NCBI GenBank assembly: GCA_964478165.1
Contig: CAYZGU010000007.1
Location: 59,855 to 123,854 of the forward strand
Reading direction: 5' to 3'
DNA: 64,000 nucleotides
Origin: CAYZGU01 sp964478165
GTDB taxonomy: Bacteria; Poribacteria; WGA-4E; JAJDTR01
Shown: in pieces, positions 28,602-38,047 of the stretch
Layout: every line of letters begins with the position of its first letter
How positions within the stretch are numbered: the first letter of the stretch is position 1
Notes under the pieces: generated by a model
What the model was told of the DNA's origin: nothing
Database searches by the model: none
The model's input: the letters and a program-made list of their open reading frames with translations, nothing else
Position numbers and translations under genes: made by a program

Positions 28602-28923
28602 GGAAAGGCTCCTCGTCGAAAGAAAAACATAACGTCTTGAACTCCTGGAGTTCAAGCGTGCATTGAAGTCGCAGATGTTTCTATTTTCCGCTTCGATCCG
28701 AATTCGTGAACTGCATCCAGATTCACTTGATAAATAAACTTCAGACGTAAATTCAAAGGACTGTCCAATCTAGAAATGGCTCAGAAAAAAGAACAGTGCG
28801 TTGAATCCGATGTCAGAAATGGACAGACACCAGTGTACTCGTTCTTGGGATTTCGGTCAACTGAAACTTTCGTTACTTTGTTATCTGTGACGATTTGTGC
28901 TTGCGTCTGGGGGCCTGTTTCGT
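28602..28923. other. Regulatory gap upstream of sulfatase
   Basis: About 320 bp between the upstream kinase-like gene and the sulfatase, the longest internal gap of the cluster. It carries a 21-bp palindrome at 28636-28656. No gene was seen. Confidence 0.5.
28636..28656. promoter_or_regulatory. 21-bp perfect palindrome, candidate operator
   Basis: Half-site CTTGAACTCC (28636-28645), one central T, then its exact complement GGAGTTCAAG (28647-28656). The near-zero loop argues against an RNA hairpin and for binding of a dimeric regulator. It ends about 35 bp before the sulfatase start codon, so a bound protein could block or activate transcription. Confidence 0.6.
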
Positions 28924-29715
28924 TTAAGAATCATTACAGCCATGTACTGGGTCTTTATCGGGATGATGAGAACCCACGAGACGCAAATCATCTTGGGGAA
29001 AGTACTGTATCTCAGCATCTTGGGCCGCACGCCGAGTTGGGAGCGACTGACTCAATAGTCGCAGACGGTCTTCATCCGTTAGGTGCGGTTGAATACTGGT
29101 TGTAAATTCTGCGAATGTTTCTGGTATAGTTGCCGTTGTGGTATCAAGCACGAACCGTTTGCGAATAAGCGTACGATCATATTCTTCCTGGAATCGCTTA
29201 AGGAGGTATTCAATGTCCCCCTCCTTTACGGGTCCTTTAGGACGTGGGTTTTTCCGCATGCGTTTCACAATAACACCGGGTGAGGCTTTCATCAGGATAA
29301 GTACTGTCTCAGGCGCTTTCTTCATAATCTCTGCTTCGATAGATCGGGCTAGCACCTGGCGATCTGCATATGCTCCCGGTTTACCGTAACCGTAGTATAA
29401 CGGCGCATACACCGCTTCCTCAACATGAAAACCAATCAGACCATGGTCGCTATGAGCATAAAAGGACGGGCTGAGATGATACTCAAGTGCGTAGCGCTGG
29501 AACATTTCTTTCAGTTTCGGACTCAACCCCATCAGTTCCTCCTGTATTTTAACTGAGAGTTGAGAATTGATGGGGGGGCTTTCTCCAGATGGAAGGTTGA
29601 AATGATCGTGGAAAAACGGGCGATGTGAACCGGTGTTGCGCTGGAGCCATTCTGTGATTAGGAGCTGAAGCGTTGTTTTGCCCACATATTCACAGCCAAC
29701 GAGAATAAGTTTCAT
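28924..29715 (-). CDS. P-loop kinase-like protein, paralogue 1
   Basis: 263 residues. Walker A GCEYVGKTT (7-15) is followed by FFHDHFNLPSGE and FYAHSDHGLIGFHVEEAVYA. An ETVLILMKASPGVIVKRMRK segment resembles the strand-plus-lid Arg region of thymidylate/deoxynucleoside kinases, and the core ends with RFVLDTTTATIPETF. It is therefore a small-molecule kinase-like ATPase; its acceptor is unknown. It is clearly paralogous to the protein at 30717-31403 over its whole length, but has an extra 25-residue tail. The ribosome-binding site GAGGGA is near the start. It lies 44 bp after the PhyH gene on the same strand. Confidence 0.72.
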   Translation of the reverse strand: MKLILVGCEYVGKTTLQLLITEWLQRNTGSHRPFFHDHFNLPSGESPPINSQLSVKIQEELMGLSPKLKEMFQRYALEYHLSPSFYAHSDHGLIGFHVEEAVYAPLYYGYGKPGAYADRQVLARSIEAEIMKKAPETVLILMKASPGVIVKRMRKNPRPKGPVKEGDIEYLLKRFQEEYDRTLIRKRFVLDTTTATIPETFAEFTTSIQPHLTDEDRLRLLSQSLPTRRAAQDAEIQYFPQDDLRLVGSHHPDKDPVHGCNDS

Positions 29716-29759
29716 GTTTTTCCCTCAAGTTAGTGTGATGCGGAAGAGAATCTGGACCA

Positions 29760-30599
29760 TTACACTTGTTCCCAGCGACTTGGGTTTATGCCCGGAGCTT
29801 CGCTAGTCATGTCGGGGGGCTTGTTAGCACCATGAAAATCCCAATGTCGAGTGTTACAATCCACATACAAGGGACGAAGATTGTCGGACAATTTCGCCAC
29901 ATCTGCCTCATCCCAAGTCGGGACATCTCTTGTGGGGCTTCCCCACGCTGGGCGGTAAGCTATCGCCAGCATTTCTCGTGCCCAATTGCCAGTGTTGGGA
30001 CAGTTTCCGTGAAACACCTTGTGATTGATTAACACCGCCGATCCAGCCTTTGCCGTAACTACGACCTCCTCAGTATGAGATTCGTAACGTGTATATGGGT
30101 TACCATCGGCGTGCATGGAGAGGTGGGATCGCGGTACAACCCGGAAAGGAGAAACCTGAGGTGTAAGATCATCAAGATAGTAGAGGACCCGAACCATTAC
30201 AGGAACGCTGCCCTCATAACCAAAAATGGCAGACCCGTAAGGCTGTCCATCGGTATGTAGACTAATCCCTGGGTGGCCCGGTTCAGAACGTGCATATGCG
30301 TATGCCATAACGAGGAGCTCCTTGCCGAAAAGTTTTCTCAGGAAGGAAAGGGTTGGAGGATGAGCTGCTAGTTGGGTGATTGCGCCGCCGATGAACTGGA
30401 TGCCGGGGCAGCTCCTTTGGTGCGCACTGTAGTCAACAGGCCGCGTTTTCAGTTTCGCAGTCTCGGCCTTTAAGCGTATCACGTGTTCAGGGGTCAGCAA
30501 ATCGGGCAATAGAAGATAACCCTCTACTTCGATTTGACGTATTCTTTCACCGAGTGTCAATTTTGACCAATCACGGTCGTCTATACGTTGATTATGCAT
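29760..30599 (-). CDS. Phytanoyl-CoA dioxygenase family protein (HxD type)
   Basis: 279 residues. Fe(II)/2-oxoglutarate oxygenase of the PhyH family: SLHTDGQP gives His115-x-Asp117, VFHGN gives the distal His197 and NWAREML the 2-oxoglutarate-binding Arg208; PFRVVPRSHLSMH is the family turn. It presumably hydroxylates or oxidatively opens a small molecule; the substrate is unknown. ATG 30599 is chosen because AAGGAG is 8 nt upstream, whereas the earlier GTG abuts the site. It sits between the two paralogous P-loop proteins. Confidence 0.88.
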   Translation of the reverse strand: MHNQRIDDRDWSKLTLGERIRQIEVEGYLLLPDLLTPEHVIRLKAETAKLKTRPVDYSAHQRSCPGIQFIGGAITQLAAHPPTLSFLRKLFGKELLVMAYAYARSEPGHPGISLHTDGQPYGSAIFGYEGSVPVMVRVLYYLDDLTPQVSPFRVVPRSHLSMHADGNPYTRYESHTEEVVVTAKAGSAVLINHKVFHGNCPNTGNWAREMLAIAYRPAWGSPTRDVPTWDEADVAKLSDNLRPLYVDCNTRHWDFHGANKPPDMTSEAPGINPSRWEQV

Positions 30600-30716
30600 A
30601 GCACTCACTCCTTTAAGTTACGCTTCTTGTGCCTAAGTGTTAGTTGGTAATGTGCGAGAGAGTCTCAATAGTTTTGTATCACGCAGCATGGAAAAGATTG
30701 TTGCATTGCAAAACAA

Positions 30717-31403
30717 TCAGCCTCCAGTGTGTGCTTTATGGAATTCCTCACCCTGTTTTAGGGCATGGTGAGTCATCATTCGCAGTCGATCGGTCTCCGT
30801 CAGATGCGGGTCGATGCGCGCAACGAAATTTGTAAGAGTTTGCTCTATTGTCGCTGATGTAGTATCTAGCGTAAACTTTCTGAACAGAAGCGATCGTTCG
30901 TATTCCATCTCAAACCGTTGAAGAACGAATTCAATGTCCTCTTCCTGCACGAGTGCATATTGATGGGGGTGTTCTCGCATCCGTGTCGAGATTACTTCGG
31001 GTGAAGCCCTTAGCAAAATAAGTACGGTATCCGGTGCCTGTTCTAGAATTCGCTTCTCGACTGACCACGTAGATGGGTGCGGATTGCATGAGACGTTGTA
31101 GCTGTAGTACAGTGGTGCATAAATGGCCTCTTCGATGTGAAAGCCAACAAGCAGGTGATCGGAATCGCTGTAAAACGGCGCATTGAGATGATACGCCTGC
31201 GCATAGCGCTGGAACATTGCTTGAAGTTCTGGAGACATCCTCAAGAACTCCATCTGCTCGTCTGCGGATAATTCAGACGGAGGAATTGTGAAGTGATCAT
31301 GGAAGGTTCGACCACCGCCCGTTGTTTCTTTTAGCCATTTTGTAATCTTGTTAGCTAGTGTTGTCTTACCGACGTATTCACAGCCGATTAATATCAGCCT
31401 CAT
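30717..31403 (-). CDS. P-loop kinase-like protein, paralogue 2
   Basis: 228 residues. It shares with paralogue 1 the Walker A GCEYVGKTT, the FHDHFTIPPSEL segment, FQRYAQAYHLNAPFYSDSDH, HIEEAIYAPLYY, LILLRASPEVISTRMREH, FTLDTTSATIEQT and PHLTETDRLRMM. The invariant HDH after Walker A and the His/Asp of SDH may bind substrate. ATG 31403 follows GGAGAGGT; an upstream extension is unsupported. It is 31 bp downstream of the DUF3604 gene. Resemblance is to thymidylate or shikimate-type kinases, with no substrate assignment. Confidence 0.72.
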   Translation of the reverse strand: MRLILIGCEYVGKTTLANKITKWLKETTGGGRTFHDHFTIPPSELSADEQMEFLRMSPELQAMFQRYAQAYHLNAPFYSDSDHLLVGFHIEEAIYAPLYYSYNVSCNPHPSTWSVEKRILEQAPDTVLILLRASPEVISTRMREHPHQYALVQEEDIEFVLQRFEMEYERSLLFRKFTLDTTSATIEQTLTNFVARIDPHLTETDRLRMMTHHALKQGEEFHKAHTGG

Positions 31404-31434
31404 TACCTCTCCTTTTTCTTTTCCCAGTAGCGTC

Positions 31435-33285
31435 TTACAAGGGATCAACCCAAACTGGACTAGCCCAGGCCATATTGCCGTCTTTTTGAGTGATCCTCAG
31501 GTAGTAATAGTCGCCCGGACAAATTTCAGTCTTGTCTACATATTCGAATGTGGTTTCCAACGGTCCATGGGTGCTACTGTGAAGGAGCTTATTATTCTTA
31601 ATGATTTCCACCATGGCAAAGGGCGCTGTTCCTGCGGCTTGCACCTCAATGTGTCGTTGTTCGCGAAGTCGTAGTTCAGATCCCATTCTGTGACCATTCA
31701 CCTGAAAATCGAGCCAGATACGATCAGTTGCAGCGTAACAGCGTCGAGCGAAGAGCGCGTCGAAAATCGCTGCTCGCGTGTTTTCTGATGCGTATACAGC
31801 AGTTAATCCGTAGATGCCGGCCATATAACCAGGAGATCCTTTACTCGCTCCCTGGCGACGTCCAGGCATTGAGAGGTGTGAGTCAGAACAGGCGATAAAA
31901 CCAAAGCGCAAACCATCAACTAGCGCCGCCTGAACGCTGTTGCCTTCATCCAATGGACCACGGGCCTTGGGACTGTGGACGGTCTCGCTACAATGAAACG
32001 GCGAGTAAATTTCGACTAGTCGTTCGAAATGCCCCGATATATCCAATTCTTGCCAGCGTTTTCCCATCGGTGGCATGTCATGTCGAACAATCATGACCTG
32101 TTCGTCCTTGATTAGATTCAGCAGATCCTGTGGCTGTTTACTGGTTTCTGAGTTTCCCGGATAATAACCCCCAGCGGCATTCTTGTAGAGAACGCCAATC
32201 GATTGCTCCCAGTCTCCAGACCACTCATAGCCCAGAAATGTTGTGAATTGACCGTGTTCATTTGCCCTATCAGCCGTGTGCATTAGATCCTGCCATACTC
32301 CATCACTAAACGTATCGTGGTCTGTTAGCGCGCAGAAGTCGAGATAGCCAATGTTTCGTGCGTAATTGTAATAGAACTCAGGCGTGTGCGTACCGTCCGA
32401 GCAATATGAATGACCATGAAGATCTCCCCAAAGTACGTTCAACTCATCTGATTTCCGTCTACAAACCACCGGGGGACCCACACCGCATAGAGGTCTTACG
32501 CCATCGATGTTAACCGACTTCACCTTGACGCGGTAGGTTCCTTCCTCCTGAAAGACGACGCTATCTGGAAAACGCCTTGAGCCAAGATCGTCAGGTTTTA
32601 GGACAAAGTCCGTTTTGCTCACATCGCCCGTTTCGCCAGTTGACACATTAAAAGCGCCGTGGAAGCCTTCTACATGGTTTCCAAATTGGTCTGTTACCGT
32701 AATCTGCAGGTCCTTAGTTACTCTCGGCTGTGTTTCTGGATGAGTCCGTACCAGAACTTGGCTAGGGGAAGCCGTGACAACTTTCAGGTGAGGCATTAAT
32801 TCTTGTTCGACAAAACTACCATTACCATGACGGTCGACATTGCATACCAATTGCCAATCACCATAGGTCGGATGGTGCGCCACTTCAATTCCAGGGCCTC
32901 CAGCACGTCTATCGCCAATAGTCACAATTAGTGTGTCACCGGCCTCCATTCCTTGTTCGCAGAGGAGCGTGAAGGAGGAACGCCCCGCATCCGATTGGAG
33001 TTCCACCGGTTTCCCATTGTGCGTATCGGTGGTCATGTAACCCACTTGCTGGGGGTTATCCGTCTGGAATTGGAGGCGGGCGAAAAACACAAATCCTTTG
33101 GATGCTAATCCGTAGTGTGGCGGAGTTCGATAAAAGGGTGATTGTGAGAAATAGACCCGGATGCAGCCGCCAGAAGAAATCTCTTCTTCTACAGAGATGG
33201 TAAGAATGAAAGTTACCATCTCACCGCAAACAAGAGTCCGATCAGTCTCAATTTGACAGGAAATGACTCGATTTTCTTGGACCAT
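31435..33285 (-). CDS. DUF3604 / PHP-like hydrolase
   Basis: 616 residues, no signal peptide. An N-terminal beta-rich half (1-280) precedes the PHP-like catalytic half: VLWGDLHGHSYCSDGTHTPE with the HxH metal pair, LDFCALTDHDTF, FLGYEWSGDW, MIVRHDMPP and GFIACSDSHLSMPGR. DUF3604 proteins are abundant in marine and sponge-associated bacteria and are uncharacterised metallohydrolases; relatives of the PHP fold cleave phosphate esters. The short C-terminal beta domain is ADRIWLDFQVNGH onward. The second gene of the cluster, 195 bp after the enolase-superfamily gene. Confidence 0.85.
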   Translation of the reverse strand: MVQENRVISCQIETDRTLVCGEMVTFILTISVEEEISSGGCIRVYFSQSPFYRTPPHYGLASKGFVFFARLQFQTDNPQQVGYMTTDTHNGKPVELQSDAGRSSFTLLCEQGMEAGDTLIVTIGDRRAGGPGIEVAHHPTYGDWQLVCNVDRHGNGSFVEQELMPHLKVVTASPSQVLVRTHPETQPRVTKDLQITVTDQFGNHVEGFHGAFNVSTGETGDVSKTDFVLKPDDLGSRRFPDSVVFQEEGTYRVKVKSVNIDGVRPLCGVGPPVVCRRKSDELNVLWGDLHGHSYCSDGTHTPEFYYNYARNIGYLDFCALTDHDTFSDGVWQDLMHTADRANEHGQFTTFLGYEWSGDWEQSIGVLYKNAAGGYYPGNSETSKQPQDLLNLIKDEQVMIVRHDMPPMGKRWQELDISGHFERLVEIYSPFHCSETVHSPKARGPLDEGNSVQAALVDGLRFGFIACSDSHLSMPGRRQGASKGSPGYMAGIYGLTAVYASENTRAAIFDALFARRCYAATDRIWLDFQVNGHRMGSELRLREQRHIEVQAAGTAPFAMVEIIKNNKLLHSSTHGPLETTFEYVDKTEICPGDYYYLRITQKDGNMAWASPVWVDPL

Positions 33286-33480
33286 CTTTCGCTCGCTTTC
33301 TGTACTATTGATTCGGTGTCATGCTGAATTCATGTATTGACCGTACTAAGATTGGAACTCAACCCCAGGTGGGTTCGCGCAAAATCACACTAGGTGCCGT
33401 GGATGTCTCCTGCCGTTTTCTCTTTCCGGAGAAATTCTTACCAGGCTGTTTTAGTCGTTCTGCCTGTTCAACGCTGACTT

Positions 33481-34620
33481 TTACCAGTTGGTAAATGAGC
33501 CATCGAGTCGACGAAGCTTTGGCAATTCGCTCATCTGCCATACTTGTTTCGAGGCTAGTTCGCGGACGAACTCAATGCCTAAGCCCGGCGCTGTCGGGGG
33601 AAACAGATAACCGTCCTTCCACAAGGGCTGTCCCGGTATCAGATCTGTGAGGATTGTTCCAGGTCGAATAGGTTGCTCCTGAACACCAAAATTGGGACAA
33701 GCTAAGTTCAGGTGTAAACAAGCTGCTGTTGAGATTGGGCCCATTGGGTTGTGAACAGCCAGCTTAATATAGTGTGTCTCACACCAGCCAGCAATCTTTT
33801 TTGCTTCGGTTAGTCCACCGGCATGACAAAGATCGATACGCGCGTAGTCAATCCATTCCTCTTCTATAAGCTGGCGAAACTCCCACTTGGAGCAAAACTG
33901 TTCCCCAGCGGCAAGAGGAACCGTTGTTCGGGGACGTAGATTTTTAAACGAGTCGGGATTCTCCGCTCGAAGAGGATCTTCAATGAAGAACGGCCGGAAC
34001 GTCTCAACCTCTTGACAAAGCCAAAGCGCATCAGCTAAGTCCAGGCGCGTATGGATATCAAAACAGATCTCGATGTCATCGCCGACAGCTTCACGAACTG
34101 CCTCAAATTGTTTGATGGACGCAAGTATAACCGCGCGAGGCTCAAGCGTTTCTCCATCATTTGGCAGACCGAAGCGTACAAACTTCCAGCCAGCCTCTTT
34201 GGTCTTTATGCATGATTCAACCAAAGGCGTAATTTCCATCTGGTGCCCAACATTATGGGGATAACAGACGACTTTGTCTCGCACACGACCACCGAGTAAT
34301 TCATACACGGGTACATCAAGGGCCTTTCCTTTTATGTCCCACAATGCCATGTCTATGGCCGCAATCGCGGCGCTCTCGAGTCGCTGAGCGGGAAAGAATA
34401 GGCCCCGAAAGAGCATTTGCCAGATATGCTCGATTCTGCTCGGATCTTGACCAATGAGCATAGGCTTGAAGTGTTCAATGATTCCGATTATTGCTTGTTC
34501 ACGTCCCGTACTCCCGGCTTCGCCAACACCATAAATTCCCTCATCGGTATCAACCACCACAAAGACGAAGTTCCAGGTACTGTTCCAAATTGGAAAAGCT
34601 TCAATATTTGTAATTATCAT
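33481..34620 (-). CDS. Mandelate racemase/muconate lactonizing (enolase superfamily) sugar-acid dehydratase
   Basis: 379 residues. Metal ligands fit Asp188 (CFDIHTR), Glu214 (FIEDPL) and Glu240 (AAGEQF); the catalytic His is His290 (AVHNPMGP). The DIHTR and HNPMGP segments resemble the galactonate / mannonate dehydratase branch, so dehydration of a hexonate or similar acid to a 2-keto-3-deoxy acid is likely. ATG 34620 is set by AGGAGG 5 nt upstream; an N-terminal extension to 34722 is not supported. It is the first gene of the seven-gene minus-strand cluster. Confidence 0.9.
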   Translation of the reverse strand: MIITNIEAFPIWNSTWNFVFVVVDTDEGIYGVGEAGSTGREQAIIGIIEHFKPMLIGQDPSRIEHIWQMLFRGLFFPAQRLESAAIAAIDMALWDIKGKALDVPVYELLGGRVRDKVVCYPHNVGHQMEITPLVESCIKTKEAGWKFVRFGLPNDGETLEPRAVILASIKQFEAVREAVGDDIEICFDIHTRLDLADALWLCQEVETFRPFFIEDPLRAENPDSFKNLRPRTTVPLAAGEQFCSKWEFRQLIEEEWIDYARIDLCHAGGLTEAKKIAGWCETHYIKLAVHNPMGPISTAACLHLNLACPNFGVQEQPIRPGTILTDLIPGQPLWKDGYLFPPTAPGLGIEFVRELASKQVWQMSELPKLRRLDGSFTNW

Positions 34621-35574
34621 TCTGTCCTCCTGTTTGATTCTGACAAAAAAGTCCTGAGGGTTCTTCGATTCTTCCACTACCTCGTGGCCGATCGCATTGC
34701 GAAATGTCCATGTCATTCTCACTTCAACAATACACTGAAGAGTCGGTCCCAGGATATGTTATAAGAGCTTAGCAGCTATTTTCTCTCGATGAACGGCATT
34801 TTCGCGAGCGCTAACAAAACGGTTTTTGATAAGAGATCGTCAGTCAGGGTTCCAGTAACGAGACACTTCGGCATTCTCTTGGACGCATTTGATGGAAATG
34901 TTTGGGCGCGTGGAGAACCAGTCCAATCGTCCCCTCGACGTATGCCATGTTCTGCGTCTGATAAACCGATTCAATTCCAGGATAATTAGTTTTCTAGTCA
35001 CGGACGAGGTCCGTTCTATTTACATCGTTCAAGTCATCGAAGGCGTCGACGGGACGTTGATCTATAGTACTGATTCTGAGATCGGCGCCCAATTTGACCC
35101 AAGATCGGGGAATGTATCGTAGGGTACTAAGCCAACACTCTTCTACTGCGCATCTACATCATTAGACATCCGACTATGCCCTATATTCCCCAGAAAAGAA
35201 CTACAAGTATGGCTCTTTTGCGTTCCTGATGATGCTGTCCAAGCGGTGGCTTGTGTAGAAGTAGTAGAAGCGCGTCCTTTTTTTGACGGAGACATCATTG
35301 GGATGTGAGTGGAGGTGTCCTCATGCAATAACTATATCGCCGACCGCATGTCGCGTGTGGAACGGTGAGCACTTTCTCGCCGGCATCCTTCAGGCGTATC
35401 TCATGATTAACGTGGACTCTGACACCTGTTTGACAAAGAGATTAAACAGTTCAAAATTGTGACTCATTAGTTTTGTTTGTATTTGTAGCATAATCTTCCA
35501 ATCTGAGAACGTGAATCACTCGGTTTACTTTCTATTTACGGCTGTGACAGAGCCATTCCTCAAAAGATGACCAC
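34621..35574. other. Spacer, possible decayed reading frame
   Basis: About 950 bp. On the plus strand one frame reads through 34889-35122, stops, and continues to 35306 with coding-looking stretches (YIVQVIEGVDGTLIYSTDSE, then LQVWLFCVPDDAVQAVACVE). This could be a decayed gene of unknown family; evidence is weak. Nothing else was seen. Confidence 0.3.
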
Positions 35575-36627
35575 TCAGTTTTCGACTATCTGGCCTATGC
35601 GTAGCCAGGGTGTCGTGTTACTGTTCGCGGGCTCGATATTCTCGCCTCCCAACGCGTAGACTTTGTCCTCCAGCAATGCAACACGAATGTCGTGCGTTGG
35701 TACAGGAAGTATGCTCGGCAAACGCGTCCAATTGTCAGAAAGTGTGTCATACACCAAAACAAAAGGAGAATAGTAGGACTCGTGCCCTTCGATTCGCCTG
35801 TATACTTTACTCATTTCGACAGAATATGACGAGATGAGCGCAGCGCCGCCCAATACGATGATGAAGCGATTTTTGTATACAACACAATCCATTCCACCGA
35901 GGAGATAGGGCAGCGGGTTTTTGGAATCCCATTCTCGTGTTGCGGGGTCATAAACTAATACGTCTCCGAAAAATTTTCTGTCGTCGCCTTTCTTCGGCTT
36001 GGGCCAGAAAAAGTGTTTCCCTCCGATTAGATAAATCTTTCCGTTTACAGCGGCTGCTGCCGACCAACCACGGGATTCGCCTGGAATCGAAGATACTATC
36101 TTCCACTCAGGACTTGATTTACTGGTATCTAGCATTTCGACGGTGTTCAACGTCGGCCCATGAGTTCCTGCTGAGCCTCCCAGAACATAGATTTTCGCAT
36201 CGATTGCAACACTGGGCGCCCATGCCTTCGCCTCGTTCATATCGGGCATCTGCGTCCAGACAAAAGTTTCGTCCATATTGGTTTCAAGACGGTAGCAGTG
36301 AGCATGCACCCGACGGGTGCGGCCACCAATGGCATAGAATGCGCCCTGGCAGGTCGTCCCCTGAACGTAGGATTGGCCGATAGGGGCGTTCGGTCCTCGA
36401 AGCCACCAATCCTGTTTGGGATCGTAGATATACATTGTTTCCATTTCGCCCCATGGTTGGCGCATCCCAAATACGCTAATTACCTTTCCGTCGAATACCG
36501 TCGCACAACCAGCCTTTCTGAATTCTGGCATGTTGGGACCAATAGTCCAGTGGATATCTCTGATTCCGCTATTGCTAGTATTGACTATGCTTATTATCAA
36601 AGCGAGTGTTTGCAAAGTCTGCCTCAT
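35575..36627 (-). CDS. Secreted Kelch-repeat propeller protein (paralogue B)
   Basis: 350 residues from ATG 36627, with CGGAGG 9 nt upstream; an alternative ATG 36648 overlaps the previous stop as ATGA. A signal-peptide-like start (MRQTLQTLALIISIVNTSNS) precedes six Kelch-type blades, each with GG and a following aromatic pair: YAIGGRTRRVHAHCYR, YVLGGSAGTHGPTLN, YLIGGKHFFWP, IVLGGAALIS, YALGGEN. These form a beta-propeller, probably extracytoplasmic, whose ligand is unknown. It is a close tandem copy of the gene upstream at 36645-37739. Confidence 0.85.
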   Translation of the reverse strand: MRQTLQTLALIISIVNTSNSGIRDIHWTIGPNMPEFRKAGCATVFDGKVISVFGMRQPWGEMETMYIYDPKQDWWLRGPNAPIGQSYVQGTTCQGAFYAIGGRTRRVHAHCYRLETNMDETFVWTQMPDMNEAKAWAPSVAIDAKIYVLGGSAGTHGPTLNTVEMLDTSKSSPEWKIVSSIPGESRGWSAAAAVNGKIYLIGGKHFFWPKPKKGDDRKFFGDVLVYDPATREWDSKNPLPYLLGGMDCVVYKNRFIIVLGGAALISSYSVEMSKVYRRIEGHESYYSPFVLVYDTLSDNWTRLPSILPVPTHDIRVALLEDKVYALGGENIEPANSNTTPWLRIGQIVEN

Positions 36628-36644
36628 CTGGACTATCCTCCGGG

Positions 36645-37739
36645 TCATTCGACAATGATGTGCCCGATTCGGAACCAGGGTGTGGTGTTGCTGGTTGCAC
36701 GTTCAATGTTCTCGCCCCCTAGGGCGTAGAGTTTCTTGTCAAGTAATACAATGCGAATGTCGTTCGTCGGGACGGGAAGTAGGCTTGGTAGCCGTTTCCA
36801 ATGGTCAGTCTCGGTATCATACACGAGAACAAAAGGGCAGTAGTAATACTCGTGTCCCCTGACGTTTCGATGGAGTGTCTTCAGCTCTTCAGAATACGAG
36901 GAGACCAGAGCAGCCCCTCCAACCACGATGATGTACCGATCTTCATACGCGACACAATCCATTCCGGCGAGTGGGTAGGGCAGCGGAGTTTTATTAGTCC
37001 AATTCCCCGTTTCCGTGTTGTAGACAAGGACCTCGCTAAGACGTTTTCTATCATTGCTTCTTTTGGGTTTAAGGGAAGAAAAATGGTTCCCACCGATTAG
37101 ATAAATCTTTCCATTAACGGCGGCCGCTCCCGACCAGCCGCGCGATTTTCCGGGAATTGTGGATAGGATTTTCCACTGCGGACGTGAATCACTAGTATCC
37201 ATCATCTCGACATCATTTGAGGTTGGTCCATGGCCTCCGACTGAACCTCCTAGTACATAGACTTTCGAACCAATAGTAACACTGGGTGCCCATGCTTTTG
37301 CTTGGTTTAGATGGGGCATTTGTGTCCATTGGTAATTCTCATTCCCTTTGTCTTCAAGGCGGTAGCAGTGATCGCGTACGCCGCGCATACGACCACCAAT
37401 AGCATAGAACGCGCCCTGGCAAACCGTGCCCTGGACGTAGGCCTGGCCGACAGGAGCGTTCGGTCCGCGTGACCACCAACCTCGTTGAGGATTGTAGATG
37501 TACATCGTGTCCATTTCTCCCCATGGTTGTCGCATGCCAAAAACACTGATTATCTTTCCTCCAAGTGCTACTGCACAGCCCCCTTTTCTAAATTCAGGCA
37601 TATTCGGGCCAATCGTCCATAGAATATCTTTGATTTGGCTGTGACTGGTCCCGGCCAAGCTTATCATTAGAGTGAGGGTTGTTAGGGTGCGTACCATACG
37701 GAATTTCCAAAAACGTGTTCGGAATTTGATTTTTCTCAT
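36645..37739 (-). CDS. Secreted Kelch-repeat propeller protein (paralogue A)
   Basis: 364 residues from the chosen ATG 37739; the true start is uncertain (37766 and 37697 also fit; none has a good ribosome-binding site). The signal-peptide region (RMVRTLTTLTLMISLAGTSH) aligns with that of paralogue B. Kelch blades include SVFGMRQPWGEMD, YAIGGRMRGVRDHCYR, YVLGGSVGGHGPTSN, YLIGGNHFSSLKP, IVVGGAALVS and YALGGEN. The stop codon overlaps an ATG of paralogue B by 4 bp, so the pair is one transcription unit arisen by tandem duplication. Confidence 0.82.
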   Translation of the reverse strand: MRKIKFRTRFWKFRMVRTLTTLTLMISLAGTSHSQIKDILWTIGPNMPEFRKGGCAVALGGKIISVFGMRQPWGEMDTMYIYNPQRGWWSRGPNAPVGQAYVQGTVCQGAFYAIGGRMRGVRDHCYRLEDKGNENYQWTQMPHLNQAKAWAPSVTIGSKVYVLGGSVGGHGPTSNDVEMMDTSDSRPQWKILSTIPGKSRGWSGAAAVNGKIYLIGGNHFSSLKPKRSNDRKRLSEVLVYNTETGNWTNKTPLPYPLAGMDCVAYEDRYIIVVGGAALVSSYSEELKTLHRNVRGHEYYYCPFVLVYDTETDHWKRLPSLLPVPTNDIRIVLLDKKLYALGGENIERATSNTTPWFRIGHIIVE

Positions 37740-38047
37740 GCAACTTTTATGTGTTCTTGTTGTCATCGCGTTGCCAGGACCCAATAGAGACGGTAGGACA
37801 CTCTACCAACTGAATTGGGATTGACGAGTGTGACACCTCCTTAGTGAATGATGTCATCAAAGTTCATCTCTGGGAAGGTCTTGGCACCAAAATTTTGTGC
37901 CCACATTGTAAACCTCTGGATGCATCGACTCAAGGATGCTCGCCTTTGTGGACAACGTAAAGGTTGTGGCGGACCTTTATGTTGTCGAATGTACAGACAC
38001 ACTTGCGTGAATCATCCGCCAGAACCTTCGAACACTTGGAACTACTA
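37740..38047. other. Spacer between RraA-family gene and Kelch pair
   Basis: About 300 bp upstream of the Kelch operon on the minus strand, so its promoter should lie here. No clear hexamer pair was identified. Confidence 0.4.

Noticed and set aside
28776..29105. 109-codon plus-strand open frame
   Set aside because: It is antisense to the well-supported P-loop gene and has no ribosome-binding site.
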